From positions 1 to 33,105 of the forward strand of contig LNEX01000380.1 of NCBI GenBank assembly GCA_001464165.1: 33,105 bases of DNA, written 5' to 3'. Both the position numbers and the translations under genes were made by a program. The notes beneath the pieces are model-generated. The model had not been told where the DNA came from, made no database searches, and saw only the letters and a program-made list of their open reading frames with translations. The stretch comes from a bacterium Ga0077546. GTDB taxonomy: Bacteria; Cyanobacteriota; Vampirovibrionia; Obscuribacterales; Obscuribacteraceae. Position 1 is the stretch's first letter. Each line of letters starts with the position of its first letter. Positions 23,655 to 31,288 of the stretch are shown here, one piece after another.

Positions 23655-24419
23655 ATGACCAAGAAAATCACAAAAGCGGTCGATTTGTCTGCGGCTCCCA
23701 CCGCTGCCAATTGGCCCCCGAAGTCGCTGACAAAGCCTTCGGATCCGCACTTCAAGTGGGCGCGCGTCTGCATGTTCGACCTGCACGGCGTCGTCTTCGA
23801 CTGGGAAAACGCGTTCAACCATTTCGTCGGCAAGCACTACGGCTTCACCTTCGACACCGCCACCCGCCAGTACTACGACATCGGTCGCGACCCCACCACC
23901 CCCATCAACCCGAAGCAGTTCGGCGAGGCCTTCCAGGCTTTCGCTCGGCGCGGCGTCGATGGTTACGGTGAACTCCAGCCCTACGCTGGCATCATCGAGC
24001 AGATGGAACTGATTGCCGCCGCCGGCATTCAGGTGGTGATCTGCACCTACACTCCTGGCGCCAACGACGTCCGTCCGGACGGCTCGGCGACTTTCCAGAC
24101 GGGCATCGCTCGCCTGGCCACCCAGGAACTGATCGCCAAGCACCTCGGTCACATCGTGACCCCGCAGAACATCATCTACTCGCACACCGGTGCCAAGAAG
24201 TACGTGATGCTCGAAAGCCGCATCCCCGTCATCGTCGAAGACAAGGCAGCTACCGCTGTCGACGTCGCCGAAAGTGCCCTGGGCGCGATTCTCATCCCGC
24301 ATCCGTACAACGATGTGAAGTTCCCCAACGTTCTCCGTCTGGAGAACTCTAACCAGCTGGCCGACGCTGTCATCTCGCTCTTCGAAGCGATCGACGACAA
24401 CGGCGCGCTCTCAGCGTAA
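23655..24419 (+). CDS. HAD-superfamily protein, nucleotidase-like, with His in place of the second motif-I Asp
   Basis: Start chosen at ATG 23655 because AAGGAG lies 7 bases upstream; the frame is open further left but has no such signal. The 254-residue protein shows HAD motif I as MFDLHGVVFDW (nucleophile D42, with H44 where the acid/base Asp normally sits), motif II ICTYTPG (T131/T133), a Lys in GAKKYV (181-182) and motif IV VIVEDKAAT (E195, D196). The closing AILIPHPYN resembles the deoxynucleotidase (NT5C-like) branch. The Asp-to-His change could lower or alter phosphatase activity. It lies between a phosphoesterase and a dead-looking phosphoesterase paralogue, so a role in a shared nucleotide or phosphate-removal pathway is possible. 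Confidence 0.8.
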   Translation: MTKKITKAVDLSAAPTAANWPPKSLTKPSDPHFKWARVCMFDLHGVVFDWENAFNHFVGKHYGFTFDTATRQYYDIGRDPTTPINPKQFGEAFQAFARRGVDGYGELQPYAGIIEQMELIAAAGIQVVICTYTPGANDVRPDGSATFQTGIARLATQELIAKHLGHIVTPQNIIYSHTGAKKYVMLESRIPVIVEDKAATAVDVAESALGAILIPHPYNDVKFPNVLRLENSNQLADAVISLFEAIDDNGALSA

Positions 24420-24435
24420 TTAGGAGATCTCTATC

Positions 24436-25725
24436 ATGGCTAACAAAGCAACAAACTATAAGCAGGTTGTCGTCAAGGAAATCCCGCGTACCTCGCTCGC
24501 CGAGGCCGGGATTTTCAAGCTCACCCTGCCCGACGGTTCCCGCGTGGTCTCCATTGCCAACTCGCTCTGGCCGCACCACGACCGCAACGTCCACGACATG
24601 ATCATGCGCTACCTGGCGGCCTACAAGCCGAAGCTGGTGGTCCTGCATGGTCAGATGATCGACCACGACGCCTTCAAGTCGCTCACCGAGGACGAGAAGA
24701 ACTACCTGCACCCGGCAATCGACATGCCCGAAGTGGCCGAGGCCCGCAAGGCAGGCATCTTCGACGACCAGCTCGGCTACCTTCGCAAGAAGGCCGGTGA
24801 GTACATCTCTTCGTTCTCCCAGTGCGGCGCCAAGGTGATTTACATCCCCGGCGTTCGCACCGAGCACAAGCTGATGGAGTGGGTGCAGCAGGAGAAGTCC
24901 ACTCGCGACGCCTACGTTGCGAACAACCCGGAGCGGTCGGATCAGCCGACTGACCCGAACCGCAAGGTTCCCTCCGACTTCGCCAAGTTCCTCTATCTCA
25001 ACTCCAACCCGCGCGTCAAGGTGCTGGGCTACGAGGCCGGCCTGCTGGTCAACGAGCACACCCTCTACATGATCGGCGACTTCAAACGCCGTCATGCCGG
25101 TGACGCGGCCTTCATCGAATGGGAGCAGCGCGGCTACAGCATCGTCCGCTCTTTCGGCGGCATGCTCTCGAGCGGCTGGCACACCACCACCAAGCACACC
25201 CAGCCGGCGCTGACCAAGCTGCAGCACCAGGAACACGAGACTGGCTACATCTGGGATGACCGCCTCAATGGTCACCTGCGCGACTACGACCGTCGCGCAC
25301 CGGGCTTCTTCTCGGGCGAGTACCGCCTGGGCGAGCTGTTCGGCACCTGCATCCAGATCATCCGTGGCAACGACGACCGTCGTTCGTTCCTCGGTACCGA
25401 CTTCCGCATCTACACCGAGGAAGAGGCCGGTGGTCTCGACAACGGTGGCATGCTGTCTCTCGACGACGAGGTGGTGACACCCGACGACGATTGGCACTAT
25501 CCGGAAGACGCCGAAGGCGGTGAAGGTGAAGGCCAGAACACTGGTGTCGCCGGCAGTGCAGGTTCGCCTGTTCCTGTCGTCGAAGCCGAGATCGTCGAAA
25601 GCCCCAAGGCACCCGTGAAGCGCGTGCGCAAGCCGCGAGCCAACGCTCCCGCCGGCAAGGCCAAGACTGCGGCCAAGAAGCCCGTCAGCAAGGCAGCAAG
25701 CAAGACCAAGAAGACCGGCAAGTAA
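24436..25725 (+). CDS. Metal-site-less phosphoesterase paralogue with histone H1-like tail
   Basis: The 429-residue protein aligns with the phosphoesterase two genes upstream: LPDGSRVVSIANSLWPHHD against LPDGTRVAIIPDWHVPAHD, and AAYKPKLVVLHGQMIDHDAF against AEFKPHIIILIGDAADMFGL. The catalytic residues are gone: D83 is N42, H85 is L44, D114 is Q73, and N163-H164 fall on VR (140-141). No GHTH motif is seen. A middle region (residues 85-190) is inserted, an acidic stretch follows (345-375), and residues 395-429 are a Lys/Ala/Pro tail (KRVRKPRANAPAGKAK ...), like bacterial histone H1-type tails that bind nucleic acid. AGGAG precedes the start. It may be a regulatory or scaffolding partner of the active enzyme. 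The paralogy is seen; the role is inferred. Confidence 0.75.
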   Translation: MANKATNYKQVVVKEIPRTSLAEAGIFKLTLPDGSRVVSIANSLWPHHDRNVHDMIMRYLAAYKPKLVVLHGQMIDHDAFKSLTEDEKNYLHPAIDMPEVAEARKAGIFDDQLGYLRKKAGEYISSFSQCGAKVIYIPGVRTEHKLMEWVQQEKSTRDAYVANNPERSDQPTDPNRKVPSDFAKFLYLNSNPRVKVLGYEAGLLVNEHTLYMIGDFKRRHAGDAAFIEWEQRGYSIVRSFGGMLSSGWHTTTKHTQPALTKLQHQEHETGYIWDDRLNGHLRDYDRRAPGFFSGEYRLGELFGTCIQIIRGNDDRRSFLGTDFRIYTEEEAGGLDNGGMLSLDDEVVTPDDDWHYPEDAEGGEGEGQNTGVAGSAGSPVPVVEAEIVESPKAPVKRVRKPRANAPAGKAKTAAKKPVSKAASKTKKTGK

Positions 25726-25730
25726 GGTCT

Positions 25731-25784
25731 ACCGCTATACGGGCGGCTCACTCGAAACTAGGGTGAGCCGTCCAAGCGGTTTTT
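25731..25784 (+). terminator. Intrinsic terminator of the phosphoesterase cassette
   Basis: A 5-bp outer stem ACCGC/GCGGT and a long inner stem GGGCGGCTCAC/GTGAGCCGTCC (one wobble) are followed by a T tract, starting 6 bases after the stop codon. Confidence 0.9.
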
Positions 25785-25856
25785 GCAATGCTCCGAGGCA
25801 AGCTTCAAGCTTCGCAAGAAAAATCGCCCTCTCGTGAGAGTAGTGGTGGTTTTCGA

Positions 25857-25897
25857 ACAAGGCCAGACACCTCACCGTGTCCTGGTCTTGTTTTTTT
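25857..25897 (+). terminator. Second, tandem intrinsic terminator
   Basis: CAAGGCCAG/CTGGTCTTG with inner ACAC/GTGT and one bulged C, followed by seven Ts. Two terminators in a row suggest the cassette is strongly transcribed. Confidence 0.85.
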
Positions 25898-25902
25898 GAC
25901 AC

Positions 25903-25930
25903 TTAAATAGTTGACCGGTCTACTATTTAA
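25903..25930. promoter_or_regulatory. Orphan TetR-like operator dyad inside a promoter-like sequence
   Basis: A 28-base dyad, TTAAATAGTTGACC / GGTCTACTATTTAA, perfect except one T-T pair, with the core GACCGGTC seen in many TetR-family operators. On the plus strand TTGACA (25896-25901) and TCTACT (25919-25924) are 17 bases apart, so the dyad overlaps a possible promoter. No intact plus-strand gene lies downstream and no TetR gene is in the window. Confidence 0.5.
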
Positions 25931-25997
25931 CCTTTTGGAAGATATCAAAGCCTTTGTCTTGATCATAGATTTCTATGTAGAGTGTCTTTTGATTCGA

Positions 25998-26522
25998 TCA
26001 ACTTTTCTTCAAATCAGCCTCCGCCAAAGCTAACTTTCCTATTTGCTTGTAGAGCTTGGCTCTAGCTTGATAGAGGTCGGCCATATGACGATCACCAGTC
26101 ACGCTACGAGTGATATTGTCTAACTTGATACCAAGCGAGTAGGCCTCAAGCTCCTTTTCTGGCTTGTTCAACAGAGCGTATGCCTTGCCTTTATTTAAGA
26201 AGATATCCAATGATCCAGGCCGAGCCGCTCCGCAGACCTACAAATCAAGCAAAGCCAATTCTGGTTCTTTCAATCTAAGATAAAGCTCAGCCCTCTGCTC
26301 ACGCGAATTATGTTTAATAACCACATCATAATCTTGAGCCGCTAATTCGCACTCACCAGCGGTGAGATAAGCCTGCGCTCTATCTAGTAGAGCAGAAACA
26401 TCATTCGGATTCTTGCGCAAGCGCAACTCTATATCAGCCATAGAGCAGTCCGGTGGTTTGAGCTTATCGGTTAGACCATCAAAAGAGAAACAGCTTTGAT
26501 TGCTAGCACTGCATGCAATCAA
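25998..26522 (-). pseudogene. TPR protein interrupted by an in-frame TAG
   Basis: Two minus-strand open stretches, 26522-26238 and 26210-25998, are in the same frame and separated only by a TAG at 26238-26240 and about ten sense codons. Read through, they give one TPR protein of about 174 residues, with helix pairs such as SALLDRAQAYLTAGECELAAQDYDVVI, PELALLDL(stop)VCGAARPGSLDIF and KGKAYALLNKPEKELEAYSLG. The start is TTG at 26522, overlapping the stop of the preceding aldo/keto reductase frame by TTGA. The LIACSAS just after it resembles a lipobox, so an earlier start that provides a signal peptide is possible. Either a nonsense mutation, a sequencing error or amber readthrough. Confidence 0.7.
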
Positions 26523-27465
26523 ACTGCAGCCAGTTCCAAAGCCTGCAAACGTTTCGTGATTAAGTCGATATCGGCTGGAGAAACATTTAGTTGTGCGGCT
26601 TTAGCATTCTGCTCCGCCTGAGCAGCATCACGCGCCCCCACAATAGCGGCTGAAACTCCTGGCTGAGCAATCGTCCAGCAAATTACCAATTGACCAACGG
26701 TGGCATTGTAGCTATCAGCAATGGGCTTAATAGTCTCCAGGAATTTATTGATACGCTCAATATTTTCCGGAGTAAACTGGGGCTGATTGGCGCGGTGATC
26801 TTCTTCCGGGAATTTATGGTCAGGCTTGAATTTGCCAGTCAACACGCCTCTTTGAAGAGGACTATAAACAATCACACCAACGTTGTGGGCAAGTAAGGCG
26901 GCTGCACGGAAGCAATCGGTGTAATCTTGCTACCTTCAGCAATTTCAGCGGCAGTAAAATTACTGACTCCGGCTGCAAGAATTTTTCCGTCCTTAATCAA
27001 CTGCCCAAGGGCTTCCATGGTTTCATCGAGAGCAAGCGAATTATCACGCCAGTGACATTGATAGAGATCGATATAGTCTGTTTGAAGGCGCTTCAAACTA
27101 TTTTCGCATTCACGGATGATATTTTTCTTGCGGGCATTGCGGTAGATTTTATGCGCCTTACCACCATCAATCAGGTCAAAGAAATATTCGCCTTCTTCAA
27201 ATTCCCAAACTAAACCAAACTTGGTCATTAACTGCACTTTGTCGCGCTGGCCAACAATCGCTTTGGCCACTAATTCCTCGCTCTTGCCAAAGCCATAGAT
27301 TGGAGCGGTGTCGACGGAAGTCACACCCAGTTCAATCGATCTACGAATTGCTTCAATCGACTTCTCTTCATCGGTGCCACCCCACATGGCTCCTCCGATT
27401 GCCCAGGCTCCAAAAGTAATGACAGAAGCTTTAACCTTGCTGTCACCGAGCTGACGATATTCCAT
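26519..27465 (-). pseudogene. Aldo/keto reductase broken by a frame-changing internal deletion
   Basis: The 5' part (27465-26872) encodes MEYRQLGDSKVKASVITFGAW through DYIDLYQCHW to IASVQPPY, and then goes out of frame. The 3' part (26875-26519), in another frame, continues GVIVYSPLQRGVLTGKFK to the C-terminus. Catalytic Asp/Tyr (VDTAPIYGFG), Lys (LMTKFG) and His (YQCHW) are all present. In intact relatives about 15 residues separate QPPY from the AHNxGVIVYSPL segment; here LLAHNVGVIVYSPL follows almost directly in the shifted frame. So roughly 45 bases, not a multiple of three, appear lost. The intact enzyme would reduce aldehydes/ketones with NADPH. Probably dead, unless this is an assembly fault. 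Confidence 0.8.
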
Positions 27466-27903
27466 GGATTCCCTCGCTTATAAGTGCTTTCTGAAGCTCT
27501 TATGAGAGCTAATAGTGCCCAAAAGAATATCACCGTCTATAGTTAATTCTCGCCACTGTCTCAAAACATGACTTTAGAAATTGGCCAGTTGGTCTAGACC
27601 TAAAATTATCACTAGAGTAGCGCCAATTGGCCCTTTCAAAAAAGCAGCGAAATTTCGCAGGAATTTCTCTGGAAAATCGAAAGTCCGCAGGCATTGCTTT
27701 TGCGCCAATTTGATAAGCTCAATCCACTACACCACCCAGTAGAACAGCTGAACAAAAAAAACAGTGTGAAAGTTCAAAAAAAAAGAAAAGCGACTGAAAC
27801 CGCTCAACCCTGAGGTCTTGCAGAATCAGTCGCTTCCTTAACGAGCAAGCTAGAGAATTCTAGCTAGACCCAGGTTCAGTCCAAACGCACTAGAGAACAG
27901 CAG
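27466..27903. other. Intergenic region before the broken reductase
   Basis: 438 bases between two minus-strand transcription units. The right end holds the terminator of the Bat-linked operon; the rest is AT-rich, with no convincing gene. A minus-strand stretch at about 27700-27745 starts like a tRNA (GGGTGGTGTAGTGGATT) but has no proper T-arm or 3' acceptor. Confidence 0.4.
27776..27835 (-). terminator. Strong intrinsic terminator of the Bat-linked operon
   Basis: On the minus strand AAGCGACTGA and TCAGTCGCTT form a perfect 10-bp stem followed by a TTCTTTTTTTTTG tract. It lies about 70 bases after the last small gene. Confidence 0.9.
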
Positions 27904-28113
27904 TTACTTCTTGCTGTCCTTTGCCGGCACAGCGGCAGGCGCAGTGGCCGGAGCAGCAGCTGGGGCAGTCGACTGATCGCCAGGCTTGCCCGCATCTTTA
28001 CCAGCAGAGCCGGCCTTCTTCATCTTTTCGATGGCTTCCTGCTGCTGCTGACGGGCCCAGCGCTCCTCTTCCGAACGACCACGGCCGCCGAGAGGGTTTT
28101 CGTTTGTAGACAT
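27904..28113 (-). CDS. Small hypothetical protein with Ala/Pro tail
   Basis: A 69-residue product. The start at 28113 is chosen over the longer open frame (to 28215) because AAGGA lies 7 bases upstream and the upstream codons lack coding character. The N-terminal half is charged and helical (GRSEEERWARQQQQEAIEKMKKAG) and the C-terminal half is an Ala/Pro-rich low-complexity tail ending AKDSKK. No family recognised. Last gene before the operon terminator. Confidence 0.55.
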   Translation of the reverse strand: MSTNENPLGGRGRSEEERWARQQQQEAIEKMKKAGSAGKDAGKPGDQSTAPAAAPATAPAAVPAKDSKK

Positions 28114-28239
28114 TGACTCATCCTTGAGTTCGAGTTGTTTAAGCTGTTTTGCAATAAATCTGCCCCGAGCAGAAAGACTAATGAGAGCCAAAGCCATCAC
28201 AGCCTGACCACCCATAGCCTGACCACTCGGGGCAGCAGT

Positions 28240-28500
28240 TCACTTACGCATGTACTTACGGTAGTAAGAACCGTTAGGGTTCATGCGGTGCTTCCCATCC
28301 TTAGGGAAGCTCCAGACATTGCTCACTTCGCGCAGAAGCGGCACAAGCAGGTTATCAAAATCGTCGCAGTTCCGCAGACACTTACGAAGGGTCATGCGCA
28401 CATGCATGCGCAGGGTGCGGTTGGCGATCTGCTTACCGGGCTTGTCGCTAGAAGCGCAAGCGTTGCCAATGACGGGGGTGTGGCGGAAAGATCGAGACAT
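28240..28500 (-). CDS. Small basic hypothetical protein
   Basis: An 86-residue, strongly basic protein (many Arg/Lys/His) with four Cys-containing stretches, for example LRKCLRNCDDFDNLLVPLL, and an aromatic C-terminus GSYYRKYMRK. Its ATG has AGGAG 9 bases upstream. Composition suggests a nucleic-acid or ribosome binder, but no fold is recognised. It lies between the 122-residue membrane protein and the Ala/Pro-tail protein on the same strand. Confidence 0.5.
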   Translation of the reverse strand: MSRSFRHTPVIGNACASSDKPGKQIANRTLRMHVRMTLRKCLRNCDDFDNLLVPLLREVSNVWSFPKDGKHRMNPNGSYYRKYMRK

Positions 28501-28703
28501 AGTGCAGTGCTCCTAAAAGCACCGCACCAACGGTTACCTGCAATCTCCTGAGCGGATACTCAAGATTGCTCCCTTCGAAAATCTTCTAAAGTCTTCGAAG
28601 TCTAGAGCAGAGAATTAATTGCAGGGGTTGGTGAGGTGCTAGAAGAGAGCACCAAACCGGGTATGGCGATTGAGTTTGTGCATAGATTTTCCTTGGTTAG
28701 AGG
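28501..28703 (-). other. Intercistronic gap with hairpin
   Basis: 203 bases between the membrane protein and the basic small protein. A 6-bp stem GGTGCT/AGCACC (28635-28653) and an imperfect CTTCGAA/TTCGAAG pairing further left are visible. No gene is seen. Confidence 0.4.
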
Positions 28704-29072
28704 TCAGAACACGAGCATGACCAGCCAGCCGACCACGGTCATGGTCAGGGACGCGCCCAGAGCAGTACCGAAGTTGCGGACGAAGAGCACGCCAGGCATG
28801 ATCTTGCCGACGACGACAATGGCAACAGCCTGAACCAGACCTGCCACCAATCCCGCTGCCACCATCGTAGCAGTGGGAACAACGGTGGCGATGCCGACCA
28901 GGGCCAGCAGATGCCAGCCGATGTGATTGACCAGGGCAATGGCGATCAGCGCCAAGATGCCGCGGAAGGCGCTGCCTTGACGCACGGCCACACCACCATC
29001 GGTGACTTTCGGTACCAGCCAGAGAAGTGCCACCAGAAGCAGCACCACGTGAATGAGAAGATTGAGCAACAT
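28704..29072 (-). CDS. Small polytopic membrane protein, YvlD/phage-holin-4-like
   Basis: The 122-residue protein is almost entirely hydrophobic, with about four membrane segments (residues 2-20, 37-58, 62-90 and 102-121). Its C-terminal half, with IMPGVLFVRNFGTALGASLTM, matches the pattern PGF-x-V-x-x-FGTALLxAL of the YvlD/DUF360 family (annotated as phage holin family 4). The true role of that family is not established. AAAGGA precedes the ATG at 29072. It lies 40 bases downstream of the BatD/MxaA-like gene on the same strand, so it is probably cotranscribed. Confidence 0.6.
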   Translation of the reverse strand: MLLNLLIHVVLLLVALLWLVPKVTDGGVAVRQGSAFRGILALIAIALVNHIGWHLLALVGIATVVPTATMVAAGLVAGLVQAVAIVVVGKIMPGVLFVRNFGTALGASLTMTVVGWLVMLVF

Positions 29073-29112
29073 AATGTTTTTTCCTTTCAGATGATCAGGT
29101 TAGCGAGACAAC

Positions 29113-30126
29113 TCAACGGTCGCCATCCTCTTCCACCGGCTGGGCTAGCTGATGGTAGGGTTGAACAAGACTGTCGAAAATTGTTTTGATGCGATAGTGC
29201 TCTTCGTCGGTCAGAGTGCGGTCGAGGTAGATCACCTTGTCGCATTCCATCAACATGTCTGCGATTTCGGGCGGACCGTTGTGACCGTAGAGATACCAGT
29301 ACTTCGCTTCCAGCGTAGTCTTGGTCTCAATTAGATAGAGCCTGCGGATGATGCGAGCCAGTGCCACGTAGTTTGCACGACTACGGTCTCCGGCTTCCAT
29401 CTTGGCCCAGACAGCATCAAACTGCCTGCGCGCTTTGAGAAAACGAGAAGGACCGAGCAAGCGCTTTACAGCAACAGGCAAGAGACTGTAGAACTTGCGG
29501 CACAGTCTCCAGAAGAAACTGAACCCGACGAAGCCGAGGACGATGTAAGCAGCGGTTATCCAACCGTGCAGACCATGGAGAATTTCGAGCTTACCTTCTT
29601 GAATGAGCTTGCGGCCGTCCCATGTCTTGGACGTGTAGGGAGCAATGGTCGGCAAGTCGACAGTGATATCTTCGTTCGAAGCCAGGACGCGATAGCTAAC
29701 GTTGGCCTTAAGGTCAAGCTGGGGCGCCACAGAGAAGCTCTGCAACTTTAGCTTGACCCTGTATACCTTGCTGCCATCGGGTTTCGTCAGTTCAAAGATA
29801 TCGGGAGCGCCGACCAGCTCGAAATCACCGGCCAGAGCAATGCTGTGCATGTCGATCACAGTGCCCGGCTTCTGCTTCATGTAGACCGTAACAGACAACA
29901 CATCACCGATGCGCCATCCGAAGTCGCGATCAAGAGTGGCAGCAAGCTCCGGAGCGCTTGAAGCCGCAGCAAGAACACCAACCGGCGTCTGTGCGTCCGA
30001 AGGGAAGCTGGGCCACTCTGTGCGATCTTCCCAGAACAGCATGGTGCAGATGCCGACGGCGAAAGCCACCAGCAGAGCAGCAAGACCAAAACTGGAGAAG
30101 AAACCAAGTTTCTTATTCTTATTCAT
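29113..30126 (-). CDS. BatD/MxaA-like membrane protein of the von Willebrand operon
   Basis: The 337-residue protein has an N-terminal membrane anchor (about residues 10-31) and a periplasmic beta-rich domain (about 65-175: DVLSVTVYMKQKPG, FELVGAPDIFELTKPDG, YRVKLKLQSFSVAPQL). A second membrane segment follows (about 190-208, ITAAYIVLGFVGFSFFW), then a helical cytoplasmic tail. This arrangement fits BatD of Bat (aerotolerance) operons or MxaA of methanol dehydrogenase operons; I cannot separate them. Its ATG overlaps the stop of the upstream von Willebrand gene in ATGA, so translation is coupled. These operons help assemble or protect envelope complexes together with a MoxR ATPase, which would lie off the right edge if present. 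Confidence 0.7.
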   Translation of the reverse strand: MNKNKKLGFFSSFGLAALLVAFAVGICTMLFWEDRTEWPSFPSDAQTPVGVLAAASSAPELAATLDRDFGWRIGDVLSVTVYMKQKPGTVIDMHSIALAGDFELVGAPDIFELTKPDGSKVYRVKLKLQSFSVAPQLDLKANVSYRVLASNEDITVDLPTIAPYTSKTWDGRKLIQEGKLEILHGLHGWITAAYIVLGFVGFSFFWRLCRKFYSLLPVAVKRLLGPSRFLKARRQFDAVWAKMEAGDRSRANYVALARIIRRLYLIETKTTLEAKYWYLYGHNGPPEIADMLMECDKVIYLDRTLTDEEHYRIKTIFDSLVQPYHQLAQPVEEDGDR

Positions 30127-31274
30127 CTTGGCTCCCTCCTTTCTGCTCTTTGGTTTTGGTTCGAATCGCCATCCGGCTCTTGAGCAGGCTTTCCCTTAAA
30201 CTTGCGGTCATCGGGCTCATTAGAAATGACCACCGCGGCAACAAAAGCCAAGGCCGAGACGAGCAGCAACCAGGGGAAGAATTCGTACTGGCCTGGAATG
30301 TGTTTCACCTCCATGCGCGAGATCATGCTGGTCATGGAGAAGTCGTTGACCTCAACCAGACGCACATAGCGGCCACCAGAAGCATTCTTGAGCAAGAGCA
30401 GAACGTTCTCTTCCAGCTTGGAAGTGACGATTTCGCCTTTGACTTCGTACCACTGCTGACCGCGACCGAGGCGCTGGTCCGAAGGGGGAAGCATATCAAC
30501 CGGAATTGCCGAAGGCGAGGTCTTACCCAGGCCAACAATAATCAGGTCGATGTCGCGCTTCTTCAGCTCTTTGACGACCCCGTTCATCTCTGCCAACTCA
30601 GAGTCGTTGCCCCCGTCAGAGAAAAGTACAATCACTCGTCGGTGAGATGCCTTAGAATCAAGATCGAAAAGACGAAATGCCATGTCGAAAGCCTTGCCCA
30701 ACTCGCTACCTTCACCAGGGGCAGAGCCCACAGTCATGGCGCGATTGAGCACCCACTTAAGTGCCGGCAAGTCGTCAGTGAGGAAGGCCTGCGGGAAAGC
30801 CTCACCAGAGAATGTCACCACTCCCAGGCGATTGTAGTTGAGCGAACCAACCACTTCCTTCATCAACAGGAATTTGGCCATATCGAGCCGACGACCGTCT
30901 TCGTACGGCTGCGGCAACTTGCCTCTGTAGTCGGGCACGGCCATGGAGCGACTGACGTCGACCACAGCAATGACGTCAATTGTGCCCATGGGAAATTCGG
31001 TTTTACCCGAATCCATCGTCGGTCGACTGAGCGCAAGGACGAGGCCGGCCAGGCACAAAGCCACAGCAACAGCCTTAGCTATCAAGCGCGAAACAGGGAT
31101 TTTCTGATTGAAGCGGGCAATCAGTTCCGGTTCGCCGAACTGGTCGTGAACCGCAGCAGAGCGGCGCCTGGCCAGCCAAAATGTCAATCCGACAAAAAGC
31201 GGAATCAGGGCCAAAAACCAAAGCAACTCGGGGTTACTGAAGTGGAGGCCAAGACTGAAATGTAAGTTTTCCAT
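30123..31274 (-). CDS. von Willebrand factor A membrane protein, BatB/MxaL-like
   Basis: The 383-residue protein has two N-terminal membrane segments (about residues 17-34 and 66-84), then a vWA domain facing the periplasm with an intact MIDAS metal site: DVSRSM (about 106-111), a downstream Ser/Thr in GSELGK and Asp in FSDGGND. One C-terminal membrane helix (about 336-358) precedes a charged tail. Two flanking helix groups plus MIDAS are the Bat pattern. The ATG follows an AAGG at short spacing. It is the third gene of the cluster, between the TPR protein and the BatD-like gene, and overlaps the latter by 4 bases. Confidence 0.85.
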   Translation of the reverse strand: MENLHFSLGLHFSNPELLWFLALIPLFVGLTFWLARRRSAAVHDQFGEPELIARFNQKIPVSRLIAKAVAVALCLAGLVLALSRPTMDSGKTEFPMGTIDVIAVVDVSRSMAVPDYRGKLPQPYEDGRRLDMAKFLLMKEVVGSLNYNRLGVVTFSGEAFPQAFLTDDLPALKWVLNRAMTVGSAPGEGSELGKAFDMAFRLFDLDSKASHRRVIVLFSDGGNDSELAEMNGVVKELKKRDIDLIIVGLGKTSPSAIPVDMLPPSDQRLGRGQQWYEVKGEIVTSKLEENVLLLLKNASGGRYVRLVEVNDFSMTSMISRMEVKHIPGQYEFFPWLLLVSALAFVAAVVISNEPDDRKFKGKPAQEPDGDSNQNQRAERREPR

Positions 31275-31288
31275 ATAGTTGGCCTTTT

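Noticed and set aside
22464..25497. Minus-strand open frames of 321, 244 and 375 codons in the phosphoesterase cassette
   Set aside because: Antisense by-products of the codon bias; Val/Leu/Asp/Gly-rich, and the plus-strand frames have clear catalytic motifs.
27700..27745. tRNA-like 5' end on the minus strand (GGGTGGTGTAGTGGATT)
   Set aside because: No matching acceptor 3' strand, and the T-arm region has no GGTTCGAATCC-like loop.
29958..31265. A 435-codon plus-strand open frame
   Set aside because: It lies opposite the BatB- and BatD-like genes, which have MIDAS motifs, membrane helices and an ATGA overlap.
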